64,000 nucleotides of DNA, taken from the NCBI GenBank assembly GCA_036924855.1, contig JBAGRP010000001.1, positions 744,001-808,000 of the forward strand, given 5' to 3'. This stretch comes from Nitrobacteraceae bacterium AZCC 2146 (lineage in GTDB: Bacteria; Pseudomonadota; Alphaproteobacteria; Rhizobiales; Xanthobacteraceae). Below the pieces are notes generated by a model that saw nothing but the letters and a program-made list of their open reading frames with translations, did no database searches and was not told the DNA's origin. This document shows positions 1 to 9,614 of the stretch, one piece after another. Each line of letters opens with the position of its first letter. Position 1 is the stretch's first letter. The position numbers and the translations under genes are program-made.

Positions 1-130
1 AGCCGGTGGCGTAGACGTACCAGATCTCGTAATTGCGCGGAATCGCCGTCTGCCGCAGCGACCTGATCTGGCCCAGCGCGATCTCGGCAAAGGCCAAGGT
101 GCGTTCTTGTTCGTCCAGGATACCGGTCAC
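1..130 (-). CDS. Probable GGDEF-type diguanylate cyclase, N-terminal fragment (runs off the left edge)
   Basis: Only the first 43 codons lie in the window. The reading frame starts at a GTG at 128-130 with a GAGGA-like ribosome site about 9 bases upstream. The visible peptide contains the block PRNYEIWYVYATG, which I recognise from the N-terminal sensor region of many Bradyrhizobium and Methylobacterium diguanylate cyclases. The GGDEF domain itself would lie outside the window, so the function is inferred from this short block only. It is divergent from nothing visible and is separated by about 115 bases from the 3' end of the helicase gene. Confidence 0.5.
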   Translation of the reverse strand, partial: MTGILDEQERTLAFAEIALGQIRSLRQTAIPRNYEIWYVYATG

Positions 131-245
131 ATTCTGTGTCCTCGCCGTCGGCAGCTATGCCCAGGCATTTGATCGCGAATCATTAAAATATCGCGATCAA
201 GCTACTGCCAGAGGATGAATGTCCGGTAAATGAAACTCCTGCTGA

Positions 246-1784
246 TCACACCCGCGCGCGGATCGGACGCAGCAGGAACGCCGGCAGGTGGGAGTGATCG
301 GCCGGTTCGGAGGCTTCCTCGCGGCGCGGACGCAGCGCTTCGGCGCGGCCGATCGACGGCGCGCGTGAAACCGGCGGCGCCACCGGCGGCGTGAAAGCCG
401 CTTCCGCGACCTGCGGCTGCGGGCTCGGGCTACGCTCGCGATCGCCGCCTGAACGGCGCGGCTCGCGCTCGCGGCGCGGCTTGCGGTCGCCGGAGCCCTC
501 ACGATGGCCGCCGCGTGAATTTTCACGGTTGCCGCCACGGCTTCCGCCGCGCGGCTGCTCCGCATTGGCTTCGCGGTTGCCGGTGCGATGGCGGGACTGC
601 CGCGGCGGCTCGGCACCGTCCGTGGCGGGCGCAGTGCCATCGCCGGCTTCGCTGAGAGTGACGCCGCTCTCGTCGCGCGGGATCGGCTGGCCGATCAGTT
701 TCTCGATGGCGAGGATGGACTTCTGGTCGGACGGCGCCACCAGCGAGATCGCGGTGCCGGTGCGGCCGGCGCGGCCGGTGCGGCCGATCCGATGCACGTA
801 GTCATCGGGATGATGCGGCACGTCGAAGTTGAAGACGTGGCTGACGGCGGGAATGTCGAGGCCGCGGGCGGCGACGTCGGAGGCGACCAGCAACGGCAGC
901 TCGCCCTTGCGGAACTGATCGAGCGCCGCGGTGCGGGCCGACTGCTCCATGTCGCCGTGCAGGGCGCCGACGCTGAAGCCGTGCTTCTCCAGCGACTTTG
1001 CCAGCAGTGCCACTTCACGCTTGCGGTTGCAGAAGATGATCGCGTTGTTGAGGTCAGTAGCGCCGCGCAGCAGGGCACGGAGTGCTTCGCGCTTCTCGTG
1101 CGGTTCGCGGCCGACGGGGACCTGCGACTGGGTCACGGTGACGGCGGTGGAGGCCGGCTTGGAGACTTCGATCTTCACCGGGTTGTGCAGGAAGGTCTCG
1201 GTGATGCGGCGGATTTCGGTCGGCATCGTCGCCGTGAAGAACAGCGTCTGGCGGGTGAACGGCACCAGCTTGCAGATGCGCTCGATGTCGGGAATGAAGC
1301 CCATGTCGAGCATGCGGTCGGCTTCGTCGATCACCAGCAATTCGACGCCGGTGAGCAGAAGTCCGCCGCGCTCGGTGTGGTCGAGCAGGCGGCCCGGCGT
1401 GGCGATCAGCACGTCGACGCCGCGGGTCAGCTTGGAGTCCTGGTCGCCGAACGAGACGCCGCCGATCAGCAGCGCGACGTTGAGTTTCTGGCCGACGCCG
1501 TATTTGTCGAACTGCTCCTTGACCTGCGCCGCGAGTTCGCGGGTCGGTTCGAGAATGAGGGTGCGTGGCATGCGGGCGCGGGCGCGGCCCTTTTCCAGCA
1601 TCGTCATCATCGGCAGCACGAAGGCGGCGGTCTTGCCGGTGCCGGTCTGGGCGATGCCGAGCACGTCGCGGCGCGCCAGCACGTGAGGAATCGCCTGTTC
1701 CTGAATGGGGGTGGGGGTGGTGTAACCGGTGGCCGCGACTGCGGCGAGCACCTTGTCGGACAAGCCGAGATGGGAGAAGGACAT
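246..1784 (-). CDS. rhlE: DEAD-box ATP-dependent RNA helicase, RhlE type
   Basis: The 512-residue protein is an ATP-dependent RNA unwinding enzyme of the DEAD-box family, likely active in ribosome assembly or mRNA turnover. The family motifs are in order: Q motif near residues 21-30, Walker A AQTGTGKT (45-52), PTRELAAQ (80-87), DEAD (153-156), a TAT in place of the usual SAT (184-186), and HRIGRTGR near residue 330. After about residue 370 the chain becomes a disordered Arg/Gly/Ser/Glu-rich tail, typical of RhlE proteins that use a basic tail to hold RNA. The ATG at 1782-1784 is followed directly by the conserved N-terminus. The family call is firm; RhlE rather than another DEAD-box subgroup rests on length and tail. 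Confidence 0.92.
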   Translation of the reverse strand: MSFSHLGLSDKVLAAVAATGYTTPTPIQEQAIPHVLARRDVLGIAQTGTGKTAAFVLPMMTMLEKGRARARMPRTLILEPTRELAAQVKEQFDKYGVGQKLNVALLIGGVSFGDQDSKLTRGVDVLIATPGRLLDHTERGGLLLTGVELLVIDEADRMLDMGFIPDIERICKLVPFTRQTLFFTATMPTEIRRITETFLHNPVKIEVSKPASTAVTVTQSQVPVGREPHEKREALRALLRGATDLNNAIIFCNRKREVALLAKSLEKHGFSVGALHGDMEQSARTAALDQFRKGELPLLVASDVAARGLDIPAVSHVFNFDVPHHPDDYVHRIGRTGRAGRTGTAISLVAPSDQKSILAIEKLIGQPIPRDESGVTLSEAGDGTAPATDGAEPPRQSRHRTGNREANAEQPRGGSRGGNRENSRGGHREGSGDRKPRREREPRRSGGDRERSPSPQPQVAEAAFTPPVAPPVSRAPSIGRAEALRPRREEASEPADHSHLPAFLLRPIRARV

Positions 1785-2220
1785 TGAGCCTCTGTTATGG
1801 GGTCATGATGTCAGCCGAAAACCGGAAGACCATTTTTCGGGATCATGCCTCTGGAAGAAACCGCCGCTTGGATTCACGGAAAACACTGTCGCGCTCACCC
1901 CCGGAGCGGCACGCAAATTTGCACGGGGATCGCAGGGCGCAGACAGGCGGCTTAGTCGAGATATCGCGTTTCGATACCGGGCCGCGTCGAGGCGGAAGAT
2001 AGGGGGGAAACCGCCAAAGTCAATGCGTGAAACGGGAATTGGCGCGAAAAGCTTAATGTTTTCGAGGAAATGAGGGGTGAATGCCCCGTATCTGTGCAGC
2101 TCTCCGTGCGTGGCGAAGCTCGCCGTTGCCGGTTCAGCTGCGCGTAACGGAGAACTGGCGCTCGAAGGTTGCGGCGAGCGAGATGCCGCTGACGAATCTC
2201 GTGCGGGCAGCACGACCTCC
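1785..2220. other. 436-base gap upstream of the helicase gene
   Basis: The gap separates two genes both read on the minus strand. Open frames across it (for example 1803-2213 on the minus strand) give Ser/Ala/Pro-rich peptides without family features and no good ribosome site, so I do not call a gene. A long leader for the helicase mRNA is plausible, since several DEAD-box helicase genes have regulated 5' leaders, but I see no clear riboswitch or terminator here. Confidence 0.4.
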
Positions 2221-2571
2221 CTATTTGCCGTAGGTGCCCAACTGCCGGCCGAGGTCCTGCATCACGAAGGCGTTCATGCGCAGATTCACCGGCGTGCCAT
2301 TCTGCATCTTGGCGTCGATTTCGTAGGTGGACGCATCGACCTGGCGGATGCCGACGATCTGGCTGATCTCGAGCGCCTCCAGCGATTTCGCCGCCGGTGT
2401 GGCCGGCGCGGTGGCATGAATGACGGCCGGCTTGCGCGGGGCTTTGGCGGCACGGGCCGCCGCGCTTGCTGCGGGTGCGGCATCCGGCGCGGTCTCCGGG
2501 GCAGGCGCCTGGGCCATTGCGGCTGAAGCCGCCATCAGGAGCGCAGCGGCTGCGAGGAATGTTGATTTCAC
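2221..2571 (-). CDS. Small exported protein of unknown function
   Basis: This 116-residue protein starts with a clear signal peptide: basic start MKST, then a hydrophobic Ala/Leu core, with likely cleavage after AMAQA near residue 22. The next 40 residues are Ala/Pro-rich and probably a flexible linker. The last 50 residues form a compact acidic part (LEALEISQIVGIRQVDASTYEIDAKM), then a segment ending in QDLGRQLGTYGK. I do not recognise the family. It is a single gene, separated by gaps on both sides, and is probably periplasmic. Confidence 0.75.
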   Translation of the reverse strand: MKSTFLAAAALLMAASAAMAQAPAPETAPDAAPAASAAARAAKAPRKPAVIHATAPATPAAKSLEALEISQIVGIRQVDASTYEIDAKMQNGTPVNLRMNAFVMQDLGRQLGTYGK

Positions 2572-2786
2572 GATGGTCTCCCGTTGGTCTTCATGGCCGC
2601 GGCGTAACGCAGCATTGCGGCCGATTTTATGACCGATCGCCGCGGGAAAGCCCAGCGTCTCCGAGTATAGCCAGCAAGCGCCTCGGGAGGGGCGTGGTGT
2701 ATGAACCTGCCTTGCTGCCGGTTAGACCAAGCCAGGGGATGGCCCGCACAGGCGGCCAGTCAGGACGCCATGGGCGGGATAAGACG

Positions 2787-4286
2787 ATGATGAAGCTTTT
2801 GACCGGACTCGCGATGCGGATCGGCGTCGTGATGGCGCTGGCAGCGTTCGCAGCACCGGCGCAGGCCGAGAAACGCGTCGCCTTGGTGATCGGCAACAAT
2901 GATTACCGCAACGTCCCGAAACTGCAGAAGGCGGTCAACGACGCCCGCACCATCGGCGAGACGCTGAAGCAACTCGGCTTCAGCGTGATGGTGGCGGAGA
3001 ACCAGACGAGGCAGGCGTTCAGCCAGAGCCTGCTGGCGTTCGACGGGACGATCGAGCCCGGCGACACCGTATTCTTCTTTTTCGCCGGTCATGGTTTTGA
3101 GATCGCCGGGCAGAACTATCTGCTGCCGACCGACGTGCCCGCCGCCACAGAAGGCCAGGAAGAACTGGTGCGCGACTCCGCGATTCTGGCCGACCGCATC
3201 GTGACGCGGCTGCAGACGAGGGGCGCGCGCACCTCGATCCTGGTGTTCGACGCCTGTCGCAACAATCCGTTTGAACGTGCCGGCACCCGCGCCGTCGCTG
3301 GCGGCGGCGGGCTTGCGCCGATGACGACACTGCCGGAGGGCGTGTTCTCGATCTTCTCGGCGGGGCCGCGGCAGACCGCGCTGGATCGTCTCTCGGACAA
3401 GGACGACAATCCGAACTCGGTGTTCACCCGCACCTTCGTGAAAGAGCTGCAGCAGCCATCGCTGAACCTGGTGCAGGTGGCGCAGCGCACCCGTCGCGTG
3501 GTCAGCGAGATGGCCGATACAGTGAAGCATCGCCAGGTGCCGGTGTATTTCGACCAGATGGTCGATGATGTCTTCTTGAGTGGTCCCGCGGCGTTGCCGC
3601 AGGCCGACGCGAAGCCGGCCGCGCCGTTGCAGCAGGTCGCCGCGCTGCCACCGGTGTCGGTGCCGCGCGCGCCGTCCAACGAGGCGGTGAACGCGCCGAT
3701 CGCCAGCTTCTCGCGGCACAATGGCGGCTGGAGCGTGGTGTTCTCGATCGCCGATCCCACGCTCGGGATTTCCTGGCGGATGGGCGACACCGGTGAATTC
3801 CGCGAGACCGGATTGATCGATACGCTGGATCCGCGTACCCGCAAGCGGATGCCGAATCCGTCGATCGAACTGGCGTCGGATGCGCCGGCTTCGACGATCC
3901 AGCTGCGCTATGTCGATGCCTCCGGCGAGATGCAGGGCCCGTTCCCGATCCGCTTCGATCCCGAGGCCGCCCTGATCCGCGACCAGCGCAAGATTCTGGA
4001 CATGACCGCCAATAGCTGGCTGTCGTTCCGCGACTACAATGGACTGCTGGTCTACTACACTCATCTGATGTCGTATCGCTGCGCCATCCGCGAGGCCCGG
4101 ATCGGCATCGACAGCGCGGTGCCGGACAAGGTGCTGAAGCTGCCGCCGTGCGATCCCCGCGACCCCTCGGTGATCCCGCACGACGCGCAGCTTTCCATGA
4201 AGCTGCCGCCGGCAACCAGGTCGGTTTCGGTTGAACTCACTTTCAAGGATGGTAGCGTGTCGGAGATCAAGAGTTTCCGGCGCTGA
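2787..4286 (+). CDS. Exported caspase-like (peptidase C14) protein
   Basis: The 499-residue protein has a signal peptide (residues 1-27, ending AQA) followed by a caspase p20-like domain. The catalytic dyad is visible: His102 in FFAGHGFE and Cys157 in VFDACRNNPF, the usual bacterial orthocaspase context. Residues from about 265 to 300 are a Pro/Ala linker. The C-terminal 200 residues form a second domain I cannot name, containing two short Cys (in YRCAIRE and LPPCDPRD) that could pair in the periplasm. I chose the ATG at 2787 because it puts the signal peptide at the N-terminus; the frame is open 107 codons further upstream. Caspase-like proteases of this kind cut after Arg or Lys in the cases studied; the substrate here is unknown. 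Confidence 0.85.
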   Translation: MMKLLTGLAMRIGVVMALAAFAAPAQAEKRVALVIGNNDYRNVPKLQKAVNDARTIGETLKQLGFSVMVAENQTRQAFSQSLLAFDGTIEPGDTVFFFFAGHGFEIAGQNYLLPTDVPAATEGQEELVRDSAILADRIVTRLQTRGARTSILVFDACRNNPFERAGTRAVAGGGGLAPMTTLPEGVFSIFSAGPRQTALDRLSDKDDNPNSVFTRTFVKELQQPSLNLVQVAQRTRRVVSEMADTVKHRQVPVYFDQMVDDVFLSGPAALPQADAKPAAPLQQVAALPPVSVPRAPSNEAVNAPIASFSRHNGGWSVVFSIADPTLGISWRMGDTGEFRETGLIDTLDPRTRKRMPNPSIELASDAPASTIQLRYVDASGEMQGPFPIRFDPEAALIRDQRKILDMTANSWLSFRDYNGLLVYYTHLMSYRCAIREARIGIDSAVPDKVLKLPPCDPRDPSVIPHDAQLSMKLPPATRSVSVELTFKDGSVSEIKSFRR

Positions 4287-4310
4287 GCGCCAACCAACGA
4301 GATCCAGACA

Positions 4311-5561
4311 ATGGACACCGGCGAGCCGACACCCAAACCTCCGCGCGTTCTGACCACGCGCTGCTGCATCGTCGGCGGCGGGCCGGCGGGCATGATGCTG
4401 GGCTATCTGCTCGGCCGTGCCGGTATCGAGACGGTCGTGCTGGAAAAACATGCGGATTTCTTCCGTGATTTTCGCGGCGACACGGTACATCCCTCGACGT
4501 TGCAGGTGATGGACGAACTCGGTCTGATCGACGACTTTCTCAAGATTCCGCATGACCGAATCCAGAAGATGGAAGGCTATTTCGGTGACACCAAGTTGCG
4601 CATCGCCGATATCAGCCGCACCAACGCCAAGTACCCCTTCATCGCTTTCATGCCGCAGTGGGATTTTCTCAATTTCCTGCGGGACAAGGGACAGCGCTAT
4701 CCGCATCTCAAGGTGATGATGAACGCCGAAGCCACAGACCTGGTGTGGTCGGGCGATGCGGTCGTCGGCGTGACGGCAATGACAGGGGAAGGGCCGCTCG
4801 AAATTCGCGCCGACCTGACAGTGGCTTGCGACGGCCGCCACTCGATCGTTCGCCCGGCCGCCAGGCTTGAGGTCGAGGACATCGGTGCGCCGATGGATGT
4901 GCTCTGGTTTCGGGTTCCGAAAGGCACGGAGACCGACAGCATGTTCGCGCGGATCGAGACCGGCAAGATGATGGTGACGATCGATCGTGGCGACTATTGG
5001 CAGTGCGCCTTCGTGATCGCCAAGGGACATTATGACGAGATCAAATCACGCGGTCTCGACGCCTTTCGCGCCGATGTCTCCCGTCTCGCGCCCATCCTGA
5101 AATCGCACATCGGCGACGTGAAGAGCTGGGACGACGTCAAGCTGCTGACGGTTGCGATCAACCGGCTGAAGCGCTGGACCCAGCCGGGTCTGTTGTGCAT
5201 CGGCGATGCGGCACATGCGATGTCGCCGGTGGGCGGCGTCGGCGTCAACATCGCCGTACAGGACGCGGTCGCAACCGCCAATCTGCTCGCCGCCAAGCTC
5301 GCCAGGGGACCATTGTCCGAGGACGATCTCGACGCGGTCCGGAAGCGGCGGGAATTCCCGATGCGGATGACGCAGGGGATGCAGGTCGTGATGCAAAACA
5401 ACATCATCAGCCGTGCGCTCAGTCCGGGCCAACAGCCGCTGACGCCGCCGCTTCTCATGCGGCTGATCAGTGCCGTGCCGTGGCTGCAGGGACTGACGGC
5501 GCGGTTCATCGCCATCGGCGTACGGCCGGAGCACGTGGAGTCGCCGGAGGCTCAGCCCTGA
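4311..5561 (+). CDS. FAD-dependent aromatic-ring monooxygenase family protein
   Basis: The 416-residue protein belongs to the PHBH/UbiH-type flavin monooxygenases. It has the Rossmann dinucleotide motif GGGPAG (22-27), the DG region where CDGRHS is seen (near 170), and the second FAD motif GDAAHAMSPVGGVG (near 297). These enzymes use NAD(P)H and O2 to hydroxylate aromatic or polyketide substrates; the substrate cannot be read from sequence. It starts 24 bases after the caspase gene on the same strand. Its last 10 bases overlap the end of the convergent SDR gene. Confidence 0.88.
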   Translation: MDTGEPTPKPPRVLTTRCCIVGGGPAGMMLGYLLGRAGIETVVLEKHADFFRDFRGDTVHPSTLQVMDELGLIDDFLKIPHDRIQKMEGYFGDTKLRIADISRTNAKYPFIAFMPQWDFLNFLRDKGQRYPHLKVMMNAEATDLVWSGDAVVGVTAMTGEGPLEIRADLTVACDGRHSIVRPAARLEVEDIGAPMDVLWFRVPKGTETDSMFARIETGKMMVTIDRGDYWQCAFVIAKGHYDEIKSRGLDAFRADVSRLAPILKSHIGDVKSWDDVKLLTVAINRLKRWTQPGLLCIGDAAHAMSPVGGVGVNIAVQDAVATANLLAAKLARGPLSEDDLDAVRKRREFPMRMTQGMQVVMQNNIISRALSPGQQPLTPPLLMRLISAVPWLQGLTARFIAIGVRPEHVESPEAQP

Positions 5562-6322
5562 ATGGAAAATCCCCCATCGACGGGGATTGCCGTGCCGGTG
5601 ACAAAGTCCGACGCGGAGGAGCTGAGGAACACCGCGATGCCCGCGAAATCATCCGAAGCGCCCCAGCGCGCAGAAGGCGTACGCGCCAGCACCTTGTCGT
5701 GCAGGCCATCGATTTCGCGCCGCGCATTCTGCGTCAACTCGGTATCGATCCAGCCCGGCAGCACGGCGTTGACCTGAATATTGTCCGCTGCCCAGGCGAC
5801 GGCGCAGGAGCGGGTGAACTGCACGATGCCGCCCTTGCTGGCGGCATAGGCCGGCGCGAAGCTGGCGCCGAAGATCGACATCATCGAGCCGATGTTGATG
5901 ATCTTGCCGCCGCCCGCCTGCTTCATCGCGGGGTAGGCCGCCTGCGAGCACAGGAACGCGCTGGTCAGGTTGGTCTTGATGACACTGTCCCATTCCTCCA
6001 GCACCAGCACGTGCGGCGGCTTGCGGATATTGATGCCGGCATTGTTGACGAGAATATCGACGCGGCCGAATTCCTGTCGCGTACGCGCGATCATTGCGTC
6101 TACGGCGGCCTTGTCGGTGACGTCGGCGGATATCGCGATCGCCCTGGCGCCGCTCTGCTTCAGTTCGGCGGCCGCGGCATTCGACTTGCCTTCATTGCGT
6201 CCGACGATCGCAATCGCCGCGCCGGCATCAGCGAGGCCACGCGCCATGCCGAGCCCGATGCCGCCATTGCCGCCGGTGACGATGGCTACCTTGCCGGCGA
6301 GATCGAACGGTCCGTTTGTCAT
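5552..6322 (-). CDS. Short-chain dehydrogenase/reductase, copy 1
   Basis: The 256-residue SDR oxidoreductase has the cofactor motif TGGNGGIG (16-23), NNAG near residue 90, the catalytic Ser in the GSMMS region and Tyr-x3-Lys in PAYAASKGG. Overall it resembles the KduD/glucose 1-dehydrogenase-like classical SDRs that use NAD(P). It is tightly paired with a paralogue of equal length 18 bases upstream (6341-7111); both end in GGFSIQG. The two are therefore a tandem duplication and probably one operon, with this gene second. Substrate unknown. Confidence 0.88.
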   Translation of the reverse strand: MTNGPFDLAGKVAIVTGGNGGIGLGMARGLADAGAAIAIVGRNEGKSNAAAAELKQSGARAIAISADVTDKAAVDAMIARTRQEFGRVDILVNNAGINIRKPPHVLVLEEWDSVIKTNLTSAFLCSQAAYPAMKQAGGGKIINIGSMMSIFGASFAPAYAASKGGIVQFTRSCAVAWAADNIQVNAVLPGWIDTELTQNARREIDGLHDKVLARTPSARWGASDDFAGIAVFLSSSASDFVTGTAIPVDGGFSIQG

Positions 6323-6340
6323 CCTGCATTCCTCATGGCA

Positions 6341-7111
6341 TCAGCCTTGAATAGAAAAACCGCCATCGACGGTGAGCGCCGCGCCGTTGACGAAATCGGA
6401 GGCGGCGCTGGCCAGAAACACCGCGGCGCCGGCAAGATCATGGGGCGTGCCCCATCGGTTGGCCGGCGTGCGCGACAGAATCCGGTCGTGGAGTTCCGGC
6501 CGGCGCTCGCGCGCCCGCTGCGTCAGCTCGGTGTCGATCCAGCCCGGCAGGATGGCATTGGACTGGATGTTGTCGATCGCCCATGCGGCAGCCAGCGAAC
6601 GTGTCAGCTGCAGGATGCCGCCCTTGCTCGCGGCGTAATTCGCGGCACCGCCGGCGCCGAACGTCGCCAGCACCGAAGCGATGTTGATGATCTTGCCGGC
6701 ACCTGCGGATTTCATCGCGGGATAGACCGCCTGCGCGCAGAGAAACGGCGCGGTCATGTTGACGTCGATGACCTGCTGCCAGTCCGCGAGCGCCATCTCC
6801 TCGGGCGGCGCGGCGATGCTGATGCCGGCATTGTTGATGAGGATATCGATGCGGCTGAATTGCGCCAGCGTCGCCGAAACCATTTTTGCGACGGAAGTTT
6901 TGTCGGTGACGTCGGTCGCGAGCGCCAGAACCGGACGTCCGGATTTTTCGAGCTCGGCCTTCGCCTGCGGGGAATTGGCGCTGTTGCGATCGGCGATCAC
7001 CACCGACGCGCCGGCTTCCGCGAGCCCGCGCGCCATGCCCAGCCCAATGCCGCCATTGCCGCCCGTGACGATGGCGACGCGGCCGGTGAGATCGAACAGG
7101 TGGCTGGTCAT
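6341..7111 (-). CDS. Short-chain dehydrogenase/reductase, copy 2
   Basis: This is the first gene of the tandem SDR pair, also 256 residues. It keeps the TGGNGGIG cofactor motif, NNAG, and the catalytic Ser and Tyr-x3-Lys (NYAASKGG). It differs from copy 1 mainly in the segment just after NNAG and in the substrate loop after PGWIDTELT. The two may work on related substrates, or the second copy may have drifted in specificity. The convergent FAD monooxygenase next door could supply a hydroxylated substrate, but that is only a guess from position. Confidence 0.88.
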   Translation of the reverse strand: MTSHLFDLTGRVAIVTGGNGGIGLGMARGLAEAGASVVIADRNSANSPQAKAELEKSGRPVLALATDVTDKTSVAKMVSATLAQFSRIDILINNAGISIAAPPEEMALADWQQVIDVNMTAPFLCAQAVYPAMKSAGAGKIINIASVLATFGAGGAANYAASKGGILQLTRSLAAAWAIDNIQSNAILPGWIDTELTQRARERRPELHDRILSRTPANRWGTPHDLAGAAVFLASAASDFVNGAALTVDGGFSIQG

Positions 7112-7205
7112 GATTTCCGCCCCGAACGCGTTGAAGACGGCGCGTCGTGCCGCGCGCCTGCCGGGATCATCGCAAGACTGGACGCGAGATGGAAGAGGGC
7201 AGCGG

Positions 7206-7391
7206 CTAGCGCCGCGCCAGCCACATCAGGCCGAGCCCCACGACAGCCAGCCCGGCGCCGTACCAGGCCCATTGCATCTGGCTGATCATGAAGCTGGAGC
7301 GCGGCCAAGCCACGAGACCGGTGCCCTGGCCGATCCAGAGCAGGCCGACGAGGAACGCGAGCAGACCGAGGGCGAGGAAGGGAATGCGCAT
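7206..7391 (-). CDS. Small two-helix membrane protein
   Basis: This 61-residue protein starts [11 protein letters not shown] and consists of two hydrophobic stretches (about residues 4-24 and 40-58) joined by a short loop with [12 protein letters not shown], ending in Arg-Arg. The minus-strand frame stays open further upstream, but that part is a shadow of parE; the ATG at 7389-7391 gives the compact membrane protein. I do not know its function. It lies between the SDR pair and parE, all on the minus strand. Confidence 0.7.
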   Translation of the reverse strand: MRIPFLALGLLAFLVGLLWIGQGTGLVAWPRSSFMISQMQWAWYGAGLAVVGLGLMWLARR

Positions 7392-7433
7392 GAGGGAGAT
7401 ATGGGACGGGTGACCGAGGGTTTCATCCTCGAC

Positions 7434-7469
7434 GGGTGGGCACGGCGCAAGGGCGCCTTTGCCGACCCT
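7434..7469. repeat. Imperfect inverted repeat downstream of parE
   Basis: Left arm GGGTGGGCACGGCGC and right arm GCGCCTTTGCCGACCCT pair with a few mismatches around a short loop. It sits just after the parE stop on the minus strand. It may be a transcript-end hairpin or a decayed copy of a dispersed intergenic palindrome; no long T-run follows. Confidence 0.4.
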
Positions 7470-7486
7470 GCGATTCGGAAATCGGA

Positions 7487-9526
7487 CTACACGTCCAGCA
7501 GATCCTCGCTGGCGAACTCCGCCTTGTCCGAGATGAACGCGAACCGGGCTTCGGCCTTGGTGCCCATCAGGCGCTCGACGGAATCCGCGGTGCCTTCGCG
7601 ATCGTCGGCGAGCAGCACCACGCGCAGCATGGTGCGCTTCGACGGGTCCATCGTGGTTTCCTTGAGCTGCGCGGGCATCATCTCGCCGAGGCCTTTGAAG
7701 CGGCCGACATCGACCTTGGCGTTGGCGTTGAATTCGCTCTTCAGCAGCGCATCCTTGTGGGCATCGTCGCGAGCATAGATGGTCTTGGCGCCATGGGTGA
7801 GGCGGTACAGCGGCGGCACCGCGAGATAGAGATGGCCCTCGTCGATCAGCCGCGGCGTCTGCCGGTAGAAGAAGGTGATCAGCAATGACGCGATGTGGGC
7901 GCCGTCGACGTCGGCGTCGGTCATGATGATGATCTTGGAGTAGCGCAGATCCTCTTCGCGGTAATGCGGGCCGATGCCGCAGCCGATCGCCTGCATCAGG
8001 TCGGACAGCTGCGCGTTGGCGGTCAGCTTGTCCTTGGTGGCCGACGCCACGTTGAGGATTTTTCCGCGCAGCGGCAGGATGGCCTGGGTCTTGCGGTCGC
8101 GCGCCTGCTTGGCGCTGCCGCCGGCGGAGTCGCCTTCGACGATGAACAGTTCGGAGCCTTCCGACGCGGTGTTGGTGCAATCGGCGAGCTTGCCGGGCAG
8201 GCGGAGTTTCTTCACCGCGGTCTTGCGGGAGATTTCCTTCTCGGCGCGGCGGCGCAGCCGCTCGTCGGCGCGTTCCAGCACAAATTCCAGCAGCTTGTTG
8301 GCCTGCACGGGATTGCCGGACAGCCAGTGGTCGAACGGGTCCTTGATCGCCTGTTCGACGATCTTCTGGGCTTCCGCGGTGGCGAGGCGGTCCTTGGTCT
8401 GGCCCTGGAATTCCGGTTCGCGCACGAACACGCTGAGCATCACGGCGGCGCCGACCATGACGTCTTCCGAGGTGATGGAGCCGGAGCGCTTGCCCTGGCC
8501 GGCGCGCTCGGCATGGTCCTTCAGGCCGCGCAGCAGCGCGCTGCGCATGCCGGCTTCATGGGTGCCGCCGTCGGGGGTCGGCACGGTGTTGGTATAGGAC
8601 GACAGAAAGCCGTCGGCATCGGCGGTCCAGGCCACGGCCCACTCGCAGGCGCCGTGGGCGCCGTTGCGGCCGGACTTGCCGGAGAAGATGTCGGGATGCA
8701 CCAGGGTGTCGGCGTGGATCGCCGCGCCCAGATAGTCCTTGAGACCGCCGGGGAAATGGAAGGTGTCTTCCGCCGGGACGTCGTCGAGGCCCTTGAGCAG
8801 TTCGGGATCGCAGCGCCAGCGGATCTCGACGCCGCCGAACAGGTAGGCCTTCGAGCGCGCCATCTTGAACAGCCGCTGCGGCCTGAACGCGGCCTTGGCG
8901 CCGAAGATCTCGGTGTCGGGCTTGAAGCGGATTCGTGTACCGCGGCGATTATGTACCTTGCCGAGGTCGACGATCTTGCCCTGCGGAATGCCGCGGGCGA
9001 AGGTCATCTTGTAGAGCTGCTGGTTGCGGGCGACCTCGACCTCGAGCAGCGAGGACAGCGCGTTGACCACGGAAACGCCGACGCCATGCAGGCCGCCGGA
9101 GGTCTCATAGACCTTGGAGTCGAACTTGCCGCCGGCGTGCAGCGTGCACATGATGACTTCGAGGGCGGATTTCTTCGGAAATTTCGGGTGCGGATCGACC
9201 GGGATGCCGCGACCGTTGTCGGAGACGGTGAGGAAGCCATCGGCCGACAATTCGACCTCGATGAAGGAGGCGTGGCCAGCCAGCGCCTCGTCCATCGAAT
9301 TGTCGATCACCTCGGCGAACAGATGGTGCAGCGCCTTCTCGTCAGTGCCGCCGATATACATGCCCGGCCGGCGCCGCACCGGCTCCAGGCCCTCCAGGAC
9401 CTCAATGTCCGCGGCGGTATAACCGTCCTCGGCCGAGGCCGCGCGGGGGGCGGCCTTGGGGGCGGCTGATTTCGGGGTAGTCCGCCCGAAAAGGTCATCT
9501 TTGTTTGATTTCAATGGCTTCGACAT
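7487..9526 (-). CDS. parE: DNA topoisomerase IV subunit B
   Basis: The 679-residue protein is the ATPase subunit of topoisomerase IV, which unlinks daughter chromosomes. The GHKL ATPase fold is seen in [13 protein letters not shown] and DNGRGIPVD, then [15 protein letters not shown] (lid glycines), the transducer region, and the TOPRIM motif [14 protein letters not shown] with DADVDGAHI for metal binding. ParE rather than GyrB is chosen from the length (GyrB is usually about 800 residues with an inserted domain) and from the N-terminal spacer of about 35 disordered residues common in Rhizobiales ParE. The partner parC is not in the window. Confidence 0.93.
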   Translation of the reverse strand: MSKPLKSNKDDLFGRTTPKSAAPKAAPRAASAEDGYTAADIEVLEGLEPVRRRPGMYIGGTDEKALHHLFAEVIDNSMDEALAGHASFIEVELSADGFLTVSDNGRGIPVDPHPKFPKKSALEVIMCTLHAGGKFDSKVYETSGGLHGVGVSVVNALSSLLEVEVARNQQLYKMTFARGIPQGKIVDLGKVHNRRGTRIRFKPDTEIFGAKAAFRPQRLFKMARSKAYLFGGVEIRWRCDPELLKGLDDVPAEDTFHFPGGLKDYLGAAIHADTLVHPDIFSGKSGRNGAHGACEWAVAWTADADGFLSSYTNTVPTPDGGTHEAGMRSALLRGLKDHAERAGQGKRSGSITSEDVMVGAAVMLSVFVREPEFQGQTKDRLATAEAQKIVEQAIKDPFDHWLSGNPVQANKLLEFVLERADERLRRRAEKEISRKTAVKKLRLPGKLADCTNTASEGSELFIVEGDSAGGSAKQARDRKTQAILPLRGKILNVASATKDKLTANAQLSDLMQAIGCGIGPHYREEDLRYSKIIIMTDADVDGAHIASLLITFFYRQTPRLIDEGHLYLAVPPLYRLTHGAKTIYARDDAHKDALLKSEFNANAKVDVGRFKGLGEMMPAQLKETTMDPSKRTMLRVVLLADDREGTADSVERLMGTKAEARFAFISDKAEFASEDLLDV

Positions 9527-9614
9527 GGTTTTTTATGTACTGCGTGCAAGAATCGCGAATCGGCTTCCCTGACTATGCCATGGTTACGCTGGCAATGTGA
9601 CCGGGCGCGGGCTG

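Noticed and set aside
588..1787. Long plus-strand frame across the helicase gene
   Set aside because: It mirrors the minus-strand helicase and gives a His/Asp/Ala/Gly-rich chain with no family feature.
2760..5030. 756-codon minus-strand frame opposite the caspase and FAD genes
   Set aside because: Both strands of GC-rich DNA carry open frames; the product is rich in His, Arg and Gln and has no recognisable domain.
7206..8180. Reading the small membrane protein as a 324-codon protein
   Set aside because: The extra 260 codons are a frame shadow of parE; only the last 61 codons have membrane-protein character.
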